24,063 bases of DNA from Seminavis robusta. Lineage: Eukaryota; Bacillariophyta; Bacillariophyceae; Naviculales; Naviculaceae. Positions 1 through 9,869 of the stretch are shown here, in pieces; positions within the stretch are counted from its first letter, which is position 1, and every line of letters begins with the position of its first letter. The DNA is taken from assembly GCA_903772945.1 (NCBI GenBank), contig CAICTM010001704.1, positions 1 to 24,063 of the forward strand. The letters are read 5' to 3'. The notes beneath the pieces are model-generated. The model saw only the letters and a program-made list of their open reading frames with translations. It was not told the origin of the DNA and did no database searches. The position numbers and the translations under genes are program-made.

Positions 1-469
1 GATTTGGTTTACAAGTAAACGGGCGAAACGCATTGCGAATCGAATTCACAAATTCATGAAATGGTTCGCACCAAGAATGAGTTATAAACGCATCCACTTG
101 GAGGCCTTGTGGATTCAATGCCAGGGCATAGGAAGTCCCAGTTTCACGGCATCTTGGGATAATGATTGCATCATTCACGGTCCGCATAGACAATCGTCGA
201 AATCCGCAGTATCCAAACATTTGCTTCGCCAGAGTTTCGATATCCAGAAGCTGCTGGTAGGATATTGACCACAATCTCGGATCGTTTGCAGCCGCTATAC
301 TAGCGGCAGCCACCTCGGGGCAGGGAGATGCTGCGTGGTCCAGCGCTTCGATTTCGAAATTTTCATGAGCTGTCTGTTGCCCCAAGTTGTCACTTGTGGG
401 AACCTGGTGATAATTCAGCATCTTGACAGCACCAGCCAAACCAAATGAATTACTCAGGAAGAAGGTAGT
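1..469 (-). CDS. Partial hypothetical protein, runs off the left edge
   Basis: Reading the minus strand from an ATG at 421 gives 140 uninterrupted codons to base 1, with no stop, so the gene continues outside the window. The frame is also open upstream of that ATG for 16 codons to 469. There a pyrimidine-rich stretch ending in TAG (plus-strand 470-485) looks like a 3' splice site, so 1-469 may be an internal exon rather than a first exon. The protein has mixed, non-repetitive composition. A Glu/Asp/Ala-rich segment (about residues 20-47 from the ATG) is followed by a globular-looking part containing RLWSISYQQL, GYCGFRRLS and VDAFITHSWCEPFHEFV near residues 109-125. I do not recognise the family. 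The THSW-type motif followed by an amphipathic helix suggests a folded domain, but no function can be assigned. The evidence for coding is the length of the open frame, its composition and the acceptor-like site. Confidence 0.6.
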
Positions 470-744
470 CTAAAAGAGAAAAGAACGTCTGCTGTTGAGA
501 CTACGATGATCGACCTCGGCAGGTCTCCACCTTCATCAAGCACTGCTGCCTGGTTCGAACTAATTGAATACCGTATGGGACAATTGACGGCCATAGGAAC
601 TGGCCTGAACTTGGAAGTCCTCGGCGTGGCTACCAACGAACCGCGAGGAGCCTGTCTCCTAATAAGGTACGGTATGTGTGGGGTGGGGAGGGAGGAGGGA
701 AATGGTACAGTTTTGGAGGAAGATTGGATTGAATTCGGTGCTAT

Positions 745-795
745 GGCTACCGGTACCAGTGGTCCGGTCCCGGTACCGTACACCGGTACGGTACT
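745..795. repeat. Cluster of TACCGGTAC-type palindromic words
   Basis: Several overlapping copies of TACCGGTAC, GGTACCGTAC and related self-complementary words are packed into about 50 bases. The same words recur in spacers throughout the window (for example near 2436, 7408, 7938, 8745, 9088, 12875, 17518, 17700, 18128 and 21398). They look like a genome-wide low-complexity feature and not one repeat unit. Confidence 0.6.
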
Positions 796-1649
796 TAAAG
801 CATTACTGGACCTGGGAAATTGGTCGGGGTGATGTCACCCACTCACCTCGTTCTTCCTCCCTCTACATGTACTTTCGTTTTCTCCACATGCAACTTGCTG
901 CCGGTATCGCAGTTGACATTCGTCAAGTCTGCATCGAGGGAAGCGGCCATGGAGACGCTTAAACTTGCTAGCCGAGGCCGACGTACCGAACGCAATGTCA
1001 ACAGGCACACGGGATGAAATTCGCCCTTCAAAGTCCATCCTGGAAGGCGCTCGGCCTCCAATGGGTAGCCAGCTCGCTTCAACCAAGTTGAGCAGTGGTG
1101 TTTCTCGCCTGGAAAACGCAGAACCTAGTGCATCCATGATCATGTCACTTGCCTGTGTGTCAGGTCTGGCTGACAACCAATTCCTCGTCACCTACTACCG
1201 GCATCCTCAAGACCAGAACTCGCGCCCCAGCAGCTTGAGCACAAGGCTGGCTGCAAGGCTGCAAGGCAAAAGCCAAGCACAACCAGACAACGGGCGAGCG
1301 AGCTTCTCTAGCTGCAATGGGGCTGGCACCCCGGGTTGTTTGAGGCCTAAAATGGCAATCAATGGGTTGCTGGGCAAAACAAGAGTAACAGCAAGCTGTG
1401 AGCCAAGTAGAACGATTTAAGGTCACCCTTCGCCTGCTGGATCATCGAGATGGCCCTTACAACTCCCACGGCTTGGTGGAACAGCTGGTGGAACACACTT
1501 TGGTGAAAGACGAAACCGAACATCGTGTCCAGCTAAGCGGCAGTTTCGGATTCGAAGCGAGAGAAGCTGCTGGGGCAGTGGGCCATTATTATTTATTATC
1601 TTCTGAGGTTGCGAAATGGATAGATAGCTGGTAAATGTAGTTCAACAGC

Positions 1650-1722
1650 TACTAGCTGGCTAGCTAGCTACAACTTCAACACAGCCTCGGTTTGGCTAAA
1701 TAAATGTAGCTAGCTAGCTCGA
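1650..1722. repeat. CTAGCTAGCT-type palindromic repeats
   Basis: Two runs of the 4-base unit CTAG/TAGC lie about 45 bases apart within an AT-rich spacer. Further short runs of the same word occur near 4333, 4450, 5345, 11440, 11815, 19843 and 21710, all outside the confident coding regions. Confidence 0.6.
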
Positions 1723-3117
1723 CTCGTACTCCAACTCTACTCCGGAGTACTATTTTACTATTTTAGTGGCTACCAAGTGGTGGTACCAGTAGCTCTAGTA
1801 TTGGTGGTACAGATGGTGCAAGCGACCACCGCTCGCGAAGGAAGAGCCTTGTTTCCAAGAACAGGGGAGAGGGGAGGGTAGTGGGTTCTTTGAGGAGAAA
1901 TACTCAAGTACAGGCACCCTGCGTTCTTTAACGAGCGGCATCCACATTCAGGTTCGCTTTGTTCATCTCAGTAAAGGCCAAACGCACCGAGCACCATGCG
2001 CAATTTCAAAGATATACATGTAGTCTAGATGATGCCATCATTCAAGATTCAAGGCAGTACTAGTACCACCACTGGCAGTTTGTGGAACAATGATATCTGG
2101 ACAGCAGCTGGCTCGAACCAACTCAATTTAGATCCTGCAACCAGCAAATAAGTGGGCCAGGAAACTCCTCGAGACCTTATCTCGTACCAAGGTCGAGCAA
2201 TCTACATGTAGCCGAAATGGAAGTACCTAGTTGGCAGTGGCAGCCCGTTGGCTCCCTGGCAACAGGCAAGCAATTAATAATTGAAGAGGAGGTCATCCAT
2301 CAGTGCCACGGAGTTTGGTCTATTCTCTTCTAGACTCTAATGTTGCCAAAAACTGCAGGCTGGAGCTTCTGTTGCAACCTTCCTTTGGCTCGCTCTCATG
2401 GTCTCATGATGGGTACCAGGTACTCAGTACATGGCTACCGGTACTTCATGGGCTCCATGTACGATGTAGCGATGTAGACTACTCTACCCGCATGCATCGT
2501 ACATGCTCGAATTATGGTTCTGGTTTTTGGTGGTTAACATTTATTTGATGTACACTCGTTTACGCAGTAGATAGGCAATAGGCTCTTTGGGGGAACAGAA
2601 AGTAATGCATACTTCACGAAAGGTGACCCACTGACACTTTCAGGCATTTTAAGGTAGTTTTCATCTGTCACAATTGTTTAAGTACTCGAGTAAGTGCTAG
2701 AGTATGATCTATCTCTCCCCCCCCACGCGAAACAAAGGAGTTCTCCTCTTTGACCATTCAATAAATAAATACAGGTACTGAGTACTAAGTATTCAATTGA
2801 ATCAGTAACTCAGTTTCAGTAGGTATTAATAGCTGTTTGGAGAATGCCTAAGCTGTGTTTCACAAATTACACGTTCAACGCGTTCAACACAGTGCATCAC
2901 GCGGTTCGATTTATGAACCATGACTGAAGAGTACTAAAGCAAGGCCAAACACTTTTGAGGCTTTGAGGAAGCGAAAAAGATTCGGCCCTTCTCTTTCAAA
3001 CCTCACAAAATCACAATTCAAAAGCACCTCAAAAGCTCCCCTCTCTTCTCATTGTTGTGCAAGCATCCTTCTTTCAAGAAGCAAACTTACCCAGTTAGCT
3101 AGGTATCAGCAACCGCC

Positions 3118-4065
3118 ATGCTCATCATGCCCATGTCCTGTTCTACTCCTAACATCAGCAACCATGCTTGTTCGTCAAGCTACTGCGTTTGCTGGCAAGG
3201 TGAGAACCATGACATTTCCAATCTAAAGCTGCGATGCGATGGGGCTTCTCTGTATCCGCCCATGGAAACAACTCTGAAGGTCATTTCCAGGTTCAATACC
3301 TGCAGCGATGCACTGTTGCCCATGTGGAGCCTAGACCATTATCCTCGAAAGACAAGGCAGGTAAATCAAGGTCAAGGGGAACATCCATCTGAAAAGGTGG
3401 GAAAATGCCAGCATTCAGAGGCAAAGCCAGCCAAGATCCCCCCCATCCAATCAGCGAGCACAGCAAGTAGTGGCCATGATCAGGTACTACCCAAGAGGAC
3501 TCATCCTATCAGCGAGAAAAGTAGTAGCGACGGAAGAAGACGTAGTTTCATCACAGTGGAAGTGAGAACAGACGGGCTTCGGGACTCTTACAGCAACTCC
3601 TCCAAAGACGACCCGGCACATGGTAGCAGTCAAGCGCAGCAAGGCCCAGCTAGGAGCACTTCCGGTACCAGAAGCACCCTGCCGGACACGAAGCCGAAGA
3701 AGAATGCAGCCATCACACGGGTGCAAATTGAAGTTAGCGAGGAGGGGTATCCACTCATGGATATTGGTGGAGGGTTGCTAGTTCCTTACATTGGCACGCG
3801 TGAACGAACGAGAAAGGCCCTGCAAGTGGACTGTCTAGACTGCTCTTCAAGATCATCTAGCACACCTAGCACAATCGTTGCTGAGTGCAGTGTCTGTCAA
3901 GCCAATCTTATTTGCTTGCACGGCATGTCGTGCGTCATGTGCATGTCCTGCACCACCATTAGCCCTGTCAGCTATGATCGGGCAGACCTACTGCAGCGTG
4001 ACGGCCAACAACTCAAGCCTCATGGACTGGGAGTTGGCCTCAGTCTGGATCGAATGGTGCTGTGA
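3118..4065 (+). CDS. Hypothetical protein with C-terminal eight-Cys module
   Basis: A 315-residue ORF. Residues 80-200 are Ser/Lys/Gln-rich and probably disordered. Residues 200-235 look folded (YPLMDIGGGLLVPYIGTRER). Residues 239-278 carry eight cysteines spaced C-x2-C-x14-C-x2-C-x5-C-x5-C-x2-C-x2-C, a pattern that suggests a two-zinc module. I do not recognise the family, and no catalytic motif is visible. The N-terminus is uncertain. An ATG at 3164 in another frame encodes MLVRQATAFAGK and is followed at 3200 by a good donor (AAG|GTGAGA). Splicing to an acceptor at 3360 (GGCAG|GT) would rejoin the main frame in phase, giving a shorter first exon and dropping the odd Cys-rich N-terminus. 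The C-terminal half is the better-supported part. A role in nucleic-acid or protein binding is only an inference from the cysteine pattern. Confidence 0.55.
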   Translation: MLIMPMSCSTPNISNHACSSSYCVCWQGENHDISNLKLRCDGASLYPPMETTLKVISRFNTCSDALLPMWSLDHYPRKTRQVNQGQGEHPSEKVGKCQHSEAKPAKIPPIQSASTASSGHDQVLPKRTHPISEKSSSDGRRRSFITVEVRTDGLRDSYSNSSKDDPAHGSSQAQQGPARSTSGTRSTLPDTKPKKNAAITRVQIEVSEEGYPLMDIGGGLLVPYIGTRERTRKALQVDCLDCSSRSSSTPSTIVAECSVCQANLICLHGMSCVMCMSCTTISPVSYDRADLLQRDGQQLKPHGLGVGLSLDRMVL

Positions 4066-5479
4066 TCATGCAGACCACCAAGCACACAACTAATTGTACC
4101 ATACCATAGAAGCGAAGGGACTGCTAATAAGCGACATAATGCATTTCTGTCATCCTACTGTAATGAAAGTACCTCCTACCTGAAGAGTCGAGTCGCCTAC
4201 TTTGTATAGTTCGGTACAAGCAAGAGCTCGCATGGAAAAAAGAAGTTATTGACTTCGCTCTGGCTGGCTGGTGACGGTGTGTTTCTAATACAGGCTTTGG
4301 CCTGATCCTTCGAGCCGAAGTCACCTTGCTATTAGCTAGCTAGGTAGACACCAGGATCTCTTTGTCAAATGTTCTACCAAAACATCGAAAGCAACTGCAA
4401 TCCTTTGGTGCTGGCTTCCCGCAGATCCATTGCCGGGCATGGCTACACCTAGCTAGCTAGCTGCAGGATGGCTGGATCCTTGCCACCAGCAACGTGTGGT
4501 AGCTAGCCTGAGACTTAGCTACCGGCAACACCCACGAGTTCAGCCCATTGGAGCGATGGCTTCATCAAGGCTGCCTTGACTGGCCCTGGCTGGCAATGTG
4601 CCGTACGGAATGATTTGGTTGCTTGCTTCCCGCTCACAAAAGATCGTTGACGATCGAGAGGTGGATGATTCGATTCTATCCTATGGCTGATTGAATCTTG
4701 CCAAGCAACGAAATTGGCTGGTAGAAGAGCGAGTGGGAAAGATATCGATCGTGCATCAAGTTTCACCGCACAACTCCACAAACCGGTGTGGTACATGTAC
4801 CATACCCGCCATTGTTGTGCGCCACTTCCAGCAGTAGTACATGTACGGAGTAACACTTGAACGGCTACTTCTAGGATCCAAGTATCTCTCTCGGCATCTA
4901 CGGTAGCGTGTTGCTGGATTCCGTACGGTACCTGTATACTACCTTGCTTGCTTGCTGGCCAGGCATCCAGTACTAGTAGGCATGGTATGGCCAATCGTTC
5001 CGGGGAACGAATAGCAGGATGATCAGCCAGCCATATCAACAAACTAGCTACATGCATGTAATGTGCCGTATGGGATCGAATATATATATTGTTGGCAAGC
5101 AAGCTGGAGCAGAAACATGCGCCAAGCCACGCGCTTGGTTCTTCCGCTGACCCCCGTGCAGAACTACATCAAAAAATCGAGTCCGGTTTGGGGAGCGGGA
5201 GTCTACTAGATCTGGCTTGTACGTGCATCAGCGAAGTTAATTAATTAAGCCCCTTTCTCTGGCTAGAGGTGGGTACTTGTAGAGAGGGTTGACCATGGCC
5301 AACCGCGTCTATTAGTAGTCTAGTAGCTTTGTTCTAAATTTAGCTGTCTAGCTAGACAATAGAGTGAAATAGGATACATGTGTTTTGTGTTGGTGGTAAT
5401 ATCAAAATGTTCTATTGTACATAGCTATATATATATATATATAGAAGGGGTATACAGTGCCAGCGAGCTCGTTGCTGTT
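4066..5479. other. Spacer, 1.4 kb
   Basis: No supported gene. A 195-codon minus-strand frame (4515-5102) begins at TTG, spans tandem short words such as CTTGCTTGCTTG and GTACCGTACG, and shows no recognisable domain, so I treat it as spurious. The spacer lies between the 3' ends of two convergent genes. It contains several CTAGCTAG runs and TACATGTA words. Confidence 0.5.
5426..5443. repeat. (TA)n microsatellite
   Basis: Nine TA units lie about 40 bases beyond the stop codon of the minus-strand gene ending at 5480, in its likely 3' flank. Confidence 0.85.
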
Positions 5480-6502
5480 TTAATCCTCACGTTCTTGACT
5501 AATCACAAAATGATCTGGCATGTCGTCGTCTTCTTCGTCGTCATCGGAAGAATCGGCCGTGGCGGAGACCAAAGACGGACAAAATGGCAATTGTCCCCAC
5601 TTGTGCTGACTGGAGGATCGTCGTCGTCGCTTGGGAGATGGAGTCTTGACAAGTGCAGCAGCTGTTGTGGCAGTAGTGTACATGAGTTGCTGGGTGCACA
5701 AGCCAGTAAGAGCACCTTGTGCCCGCAGTGTGGCTTTTAATTGCGAGAAATCGGAATCGCTAAGGTTGCTCAGGTAGTCCTTGGCATCTTCTTCGGCTTC
5801 CTCGTTGATCAGACTGCTGCTGCTGCTGACAGAGCAGGAACTGCCGCTGCTCCACGAGAGACCCATGCGAGCCACAAAGGAAGAGCGAGGTTCTGGCTTG
5901 TGCTGGAGAGAAAGACGAGATGTGGTACTAGTAGTAGTTTGGGGAGAAGCTGTACTGCCCGCACCGTCAGCATGAAGCTTGCGTCCCATGTAAGTGACCG
6001 TGGGGATCATGATTTTGGAGGCCATTGCCTTGTAGAGAGTCGACTGACTCTCCTTGTTGTTTTCTTCGAGGTATTGGTGAACCAAACTCGATGTAGACAA
6101 GTCCAGTGAACTGGAAGGCATGCTGGTGGTCAGTTCTCCCCATAGACTCTTCTTCTTCTTCTTGGAGGAGGGCACGGGAGTGGCATGTTCTTCGTCAAAG
6201 CCACAGTCGTCGTCGTCTTCTTCGTCATCTGTAAAGGTATCTTCCGTGTTGGCACGAGTGCGTCGGACAAAGCTCTTTTCCACTGTTGTATCTTCTTCTT
6301 GATAGGACAGAGGAGAAACCTTCTTTTGCCACACTTGACGGTACAAGTGGACCAATTCCTCGGTGGTCTCTGCGTCTTCGGGGTCAAATTGGGATGCCAT
6401 GGAGGCATCCAGACGAATGCTTTCGTCATTCAGGAACATGTCGTTGTTGCTCTCATTCGTCGTCAAGTCGTTGCTGTTGTGGCTCATCATTATAGAGTTC
6501 AT
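5480..6502 (-). CDS. Hypothetical acidic/Ser-rich nuclear-type protein
   Basis: A 340-residue protein starting at the ATG at 6502 (context AAAG-ATG, A at -3). The frame stays open upstream only through a non-ATG start and implausible leader sequence, so 6502 is preferred. Acidic runs lie at about 91-99 (DDEEDDDD) and 319-327 (DDDEEDDD). A lysine run lies at 114-118, and a basic stretch after TPSPK at 290-294 (KRRRR followed by serines) looks like a nuclear localisation signal with phospho-sites. Two short segments look structured: residues 44-64 (a TTEELVHLYRQVW helix) and 138-176 (a helix followed by KIMIPTVTYMGRKL). Residues 239-287 look helical (YLSNLSDSDFSQLKATLRAQ). No enzymatic motif is visible. 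Much of the chain is low complexity and probably disordered. I do not recognise the family. A nuclear or regulatory role is inferred from composition only. Confidence 0.75.
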   Translation of the reverse strand: MNSIMMSHNSNDLTTNESNNDMFLNDESIRLDASMASQFDPEDAETTEELVHLYRQVWQKKVSPLSYQEEDTTVEKSFVRRTRANTEDTFTDDEEDDDDCGFDEEHATPVPSSKKKKKSLWGELTTSMPSSSLDLSTSSLVHQYLEENNKESQSTLYKAMASKIMIPTVTYMGRKLHADGAGSTASPQTTTSTTSRLSLQHKPEPRSSFVARMGLSWSSGSSCSVSSSSSLINEEAEEDAKDYLSNLSDSDFSQLKATLRAQGALTGLCTQQLMYTTATTAAALVKTPSPKRRRRSSSQHKWGQLPFCPSLVSATADSSDDDEEDDDMPDHFVISQERED

Positions 6503-9500
6503 CTTTGTCTTTTTGATTATGTGTGTTGGGAGAGGGAGTCGAAAGATATTCGGCCACGATATTTGTGAGTGGAGAGGGTATCCTTTTGTGGAGACGAAAA
6601 CAAAATTGTGGGACGATATCAGTCGAGTCTGGGCAACAACAAAAAAGAGGAACAAAGGGAATGCTTTACGTTTGTTTGTATCTACATGTAGTCTACATGT
6701 CTACATGTACCGGATGGATGGATTTTGGCAAGATGGGCGTTGCGTGAAGGTCCCACTCGAAGTGTACTGAATGGTGCACAATGGTTATTTCTTTCGATAT
6801 TTAGGAGGGGGCTGTAATGTTCAGAGTGAACCTCTGTTTCTACGCAAATGACCGTAGGATTGGTACAAACAATACAAAATGAGATGCGACCACCGAAGAG
6901 ACACAGTCACTTTAAGTGACACTTCTTCTTTGTCCTGGTTTTTAAGCAAAGCCCTGCTTCATCGACAGACACTATCTTAAATGAAAGAAACCCAAGATTT
7001 ATTAAGTTCAACTTTTGCTGACTTTTTGTTCCATTAAGCAAAGCCATTGTGCCCGTCATTGGTTATCCCAATGGGTGACTATGCTAGCACAAACACTCAC
7101 AAACCTCCCTGGTTTCGATAGAATTATTGCCCGGAAGACATTGGACTTTTAAGTCGTTTAAATGCAAAAATCCTTTCTGCGATGTTGTTTCCTCGGACTT
7201 GCTTCCTTGTGATCTTGAGATCTCGAGAGACGTCTTGTAAGTTGAAGATCACACAACAACATCATTATTAAGCCCAACTAAGAACCATGACTCGACTCGG
7301 TGTGTTTTGGATAAACACGGAAATATACTGTCGCTCTTGCCTGCTCGTAAAAACACTTGAGCATCTTGTAGTGCACGATCTACCGTGTGACGCGAAACCA
7401 ACTCCCACCGGTACCACCACGAATGATCCATGATACAGTATCGATAGTATTCCGTTGGTAGAGCCGGACTCACAGATCATACGGTACATGCTACACTGAC
7501 TGGTTGATAGAGCCAATGCAGGCTGAGCATACCCGGCACGTATGCTGCTGATAGCGGATGCAACCACTCGGTCAACCATGGGGAACGACGCTGTACTTGT
7601 GGCACCACTTGGGTTGCATTTTACTGTATTCTATTCCCAGATGTGGAAGACGGAACTCAGTTGATCCTATCAAAGCGAGACGCAGAATCGCTCCATGCTA
7701 GATGGGTCTGCGTTTTGCTGGATTGCATTGACTTGCTATCACTGGTGGCAATACCAACCAGCCAGTAGATGGCGGAGTCAACTGGAGCGAGGGCGGATCC
7801 GTCACATCCGCCCAAGCTCTGCCAACAATGCAGCTACAAGTTTTCAATGCACAGGCAGATGATGATCGCCTCTACGTTTTCTTTGAAGATGAGATTGACT
7901 AGAGGCTACATGCAAGTCTGTGCTTGTCATCCATACCGTACCGGTAGGCTGTGGAACCCAAGTCCACTTTGAAAAGGAGGTGTTGTGGGAGTCCAACTCT
8001 TATCTCAAACCCTAATTCGTCGAGATTAAAGGTGCACGAGTTAACACACTTTCAACGAAGGCATTTTTCAATGACCTTGGGGGAAGTTTTTGGGTCACAA
8101 GTCATTGAAAGATAAATCGTTAACTGAGGGGCTTTAGTAAAAACAGAATTTCTACTGAGCAAAGAACTCCAACCACGGAGCACTATCTACGCACACTCGA
8201 GTTGCACGGAAGTAAAGCTGTGGAACTCTGGAACAATGGTTTCTCGTGATGAACCTTGCGAAACCACTTTTTTGCAGCAGCATTGCAGCACTATAATATC
8301 TGGAGCTTCAAACAGCCCGATGGGTTGCCGGCAACTGAAGGTTGTTATTGCAGCCTTGTCTGGCAAAGTGACCATGGTTCATCGACCACAGCAAAGGAGT
8401 AGCAAAGGAGCTTTTTACAACCAAAAGGTCGCGTTTTTCGCAGTGGGCTATACGTGCAAGAGAGATTCATGTGGTCATCATCATCTTTAATCGCATTGAG
8501 TCTCAGTTCGTAGGCTGTACCGATTTGCTTATTGCTGCCCGGGCTACTACAAGTTGCTTTACTTTGTCGAGATCTGAACGCTTATTGAAGAAGCAAGAGG
8601 TCGCTGGAGTGACATCCATATGCAGTAGGTAGCCAGGGATGATACATGTATGTGTGGGCCCCGTTGCCAGGTCTGAAGTTGCTTGCCAGGTCCCAGGTCC
8701 CAGGGCGGTTGAAACTGAAAAGTTGCTTCCTTTGCATGATGCGTACCGGTACTGGGGTAAACGCAAAGGAGGAGATCCTTTCCAATGGTTCCTTCAACCT
8801 GCACGTCAACCTTCAACCTGCGCCTCAATCTCCTGCAGCAGGCAACCAGAGCAAGAATTCGAAGCATTCACCATGGCAACGTTGAAAGCACAGCTCTGAG
8901 GGCTTTCCCGCACCACAGGTGTTGCTTGATGCTTGGAGGTCTCATCAAGAGTGCGTTCCCACTCTGGTATCTCCAATGGAAGTTTCCGTCGGCATGCTTC
9001 ATGGCTTTGAAGCAACAGTTTCAATGCCCACTCGCCGTTCATGGCGTCGAGTGGCCTTTCTTGATGATATGGTACGTATTGTGCGATACCGGTATGTGGC
9101 TCGATCTCTGCGGAACTCGTTCATGCATGTGTCAAGCATTTGCCTTCGCTTCTTTCCTTCCTCCGTGTAGTCGGTTTGCTCGTCGAGACCGTGTTCTGTG
9201 TTCTGTGTCCTGTATCGGGGACGATGAAACACTCTCACAAATCCACACACCATCAGCCAGTAAGTCGAGGACATTGTGTCCTCCACAGCTTGAGTAAGAT
9301 GACGATTCGGTCAAAGTAGGTTGTTCGTACGAGCTGCACTCATCACTTCGTCAGTTGGAATGCATCTGCCAGGGAAAACAAGGAGACAAGGACGAGCTGC
9401 TACGGGTCCGATGCCTCTACAGGTTTGGATCTTTGCAATCTGTGCTTGCTTGGTGCTTCTGTGGCTGGCTTTGTTTGGGGCGATCGAATGGTGCACCAAG

Positions 9501-9869
9501 AGATCGGAGAATACATTGCTCGACCGCAATCTAAAGCAAGGGCGGCTGGGAGAGTTCGCTCTGACTGGAGCGTGGCAGATTGTCCATTGTTCACAACATA
9601 CCCGCCGTACCAGTACGATGGTATTGCAAGTAAACTAGAGGTGCATTGTTGGACTGAAAGCAGCCCCACAACTAACTGGTCGCGAACCATGGAGTTGGGG
9701 CATCGAACTGGTCCAATTTGGCAGCTCTGTCAATTTCTTCGCAGCTAAGCAACGCAATAATATTTGGAAGAGTCTAGCTACGAGCCAGTTAGTATGCAGA
9801 GAAATGAAATTGTTTTGTAGATGCACTTACTTGCTGTGCATGTCTCCCTTGTGCAATCACATCACACTT
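6503..9869. other. Long spacer, 3.4 kb, no convincing gene
   Basis: Many overlapping open frames of 60-170 codons exist on both strands but contradict each other, and none shows a recognisable domain. The best of several weak candidates is at 9411-9638 (plus), an ATG-started 75-codon frame with a hydrophobic stretch near its N-terminus (VWIFAICACLVLLWLALFGA) that could be a small one-span membrane protein. A second is the minus-strand frame 8806-9042, with reasonable composition but no family. The first 270 bases (6503-6770) are the likely promoter and leader of the minus-strand gene starting at 6502. Confidence 0.45.
6906..6920. repeat. Short perfect inverted repeat
   Basis: GTCACTT-T-AAGTGAC is a 7-base arm palindrome around one central base. 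It lies about 400 bases upstream of the 6502 start. It could be a binding site for a dimeric factor, but nothing else supports that. Confidence 0.4.

Larger units (their letters stand above)
470..3117. other. Gene-poor spacer, 2.6 kb
   Basis: No convincing gene is seen on either strand. Short open frames at 454-832 and 835-1420 overlap on both strands, lack supporting motifs and mostly use non-ATG starts. The stretch 900-1200 is non-repetitive and open in several frames, so a decayed exon there is possible but not supported. The rest is AT-rich or built of short palindromic words. The last 150 bases before 3118 are pyrimidine-rich and may be the 5' leader of the next gene. Confidence 0.5.

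Noticed and set aside
965..1420. 151-codon plus-strand frame and its antisense partners at 835-1191
   Set aside because: Non-ATG start and open frames on both strands. The stretch is non-repetitive and could be a relic, but no reading frame can be preferred.
4515..5102. 195-codon minus-strand open frame
   Set aside because: It starts at TTG, is partly made of short tandem and palindromic words, and shows no domain or consistent composition.
6185..6770. Plus-strand frames of 127 and 135 codons
   Set aside because: They are antisense to the acidic/Ser-rich gene at 5480-6502 and its leader; the repeated Val/Ser/Leu runs mirror the Asp/Glu/Lys codon runs on the other strand.
8785..9297. 170-codon plus-strand open frame
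   Set aside because: Frames on both strands are open over the same bases, the composition is unlike the confident genes (Cys/Trp/Phe-rich), and no domain is visible.
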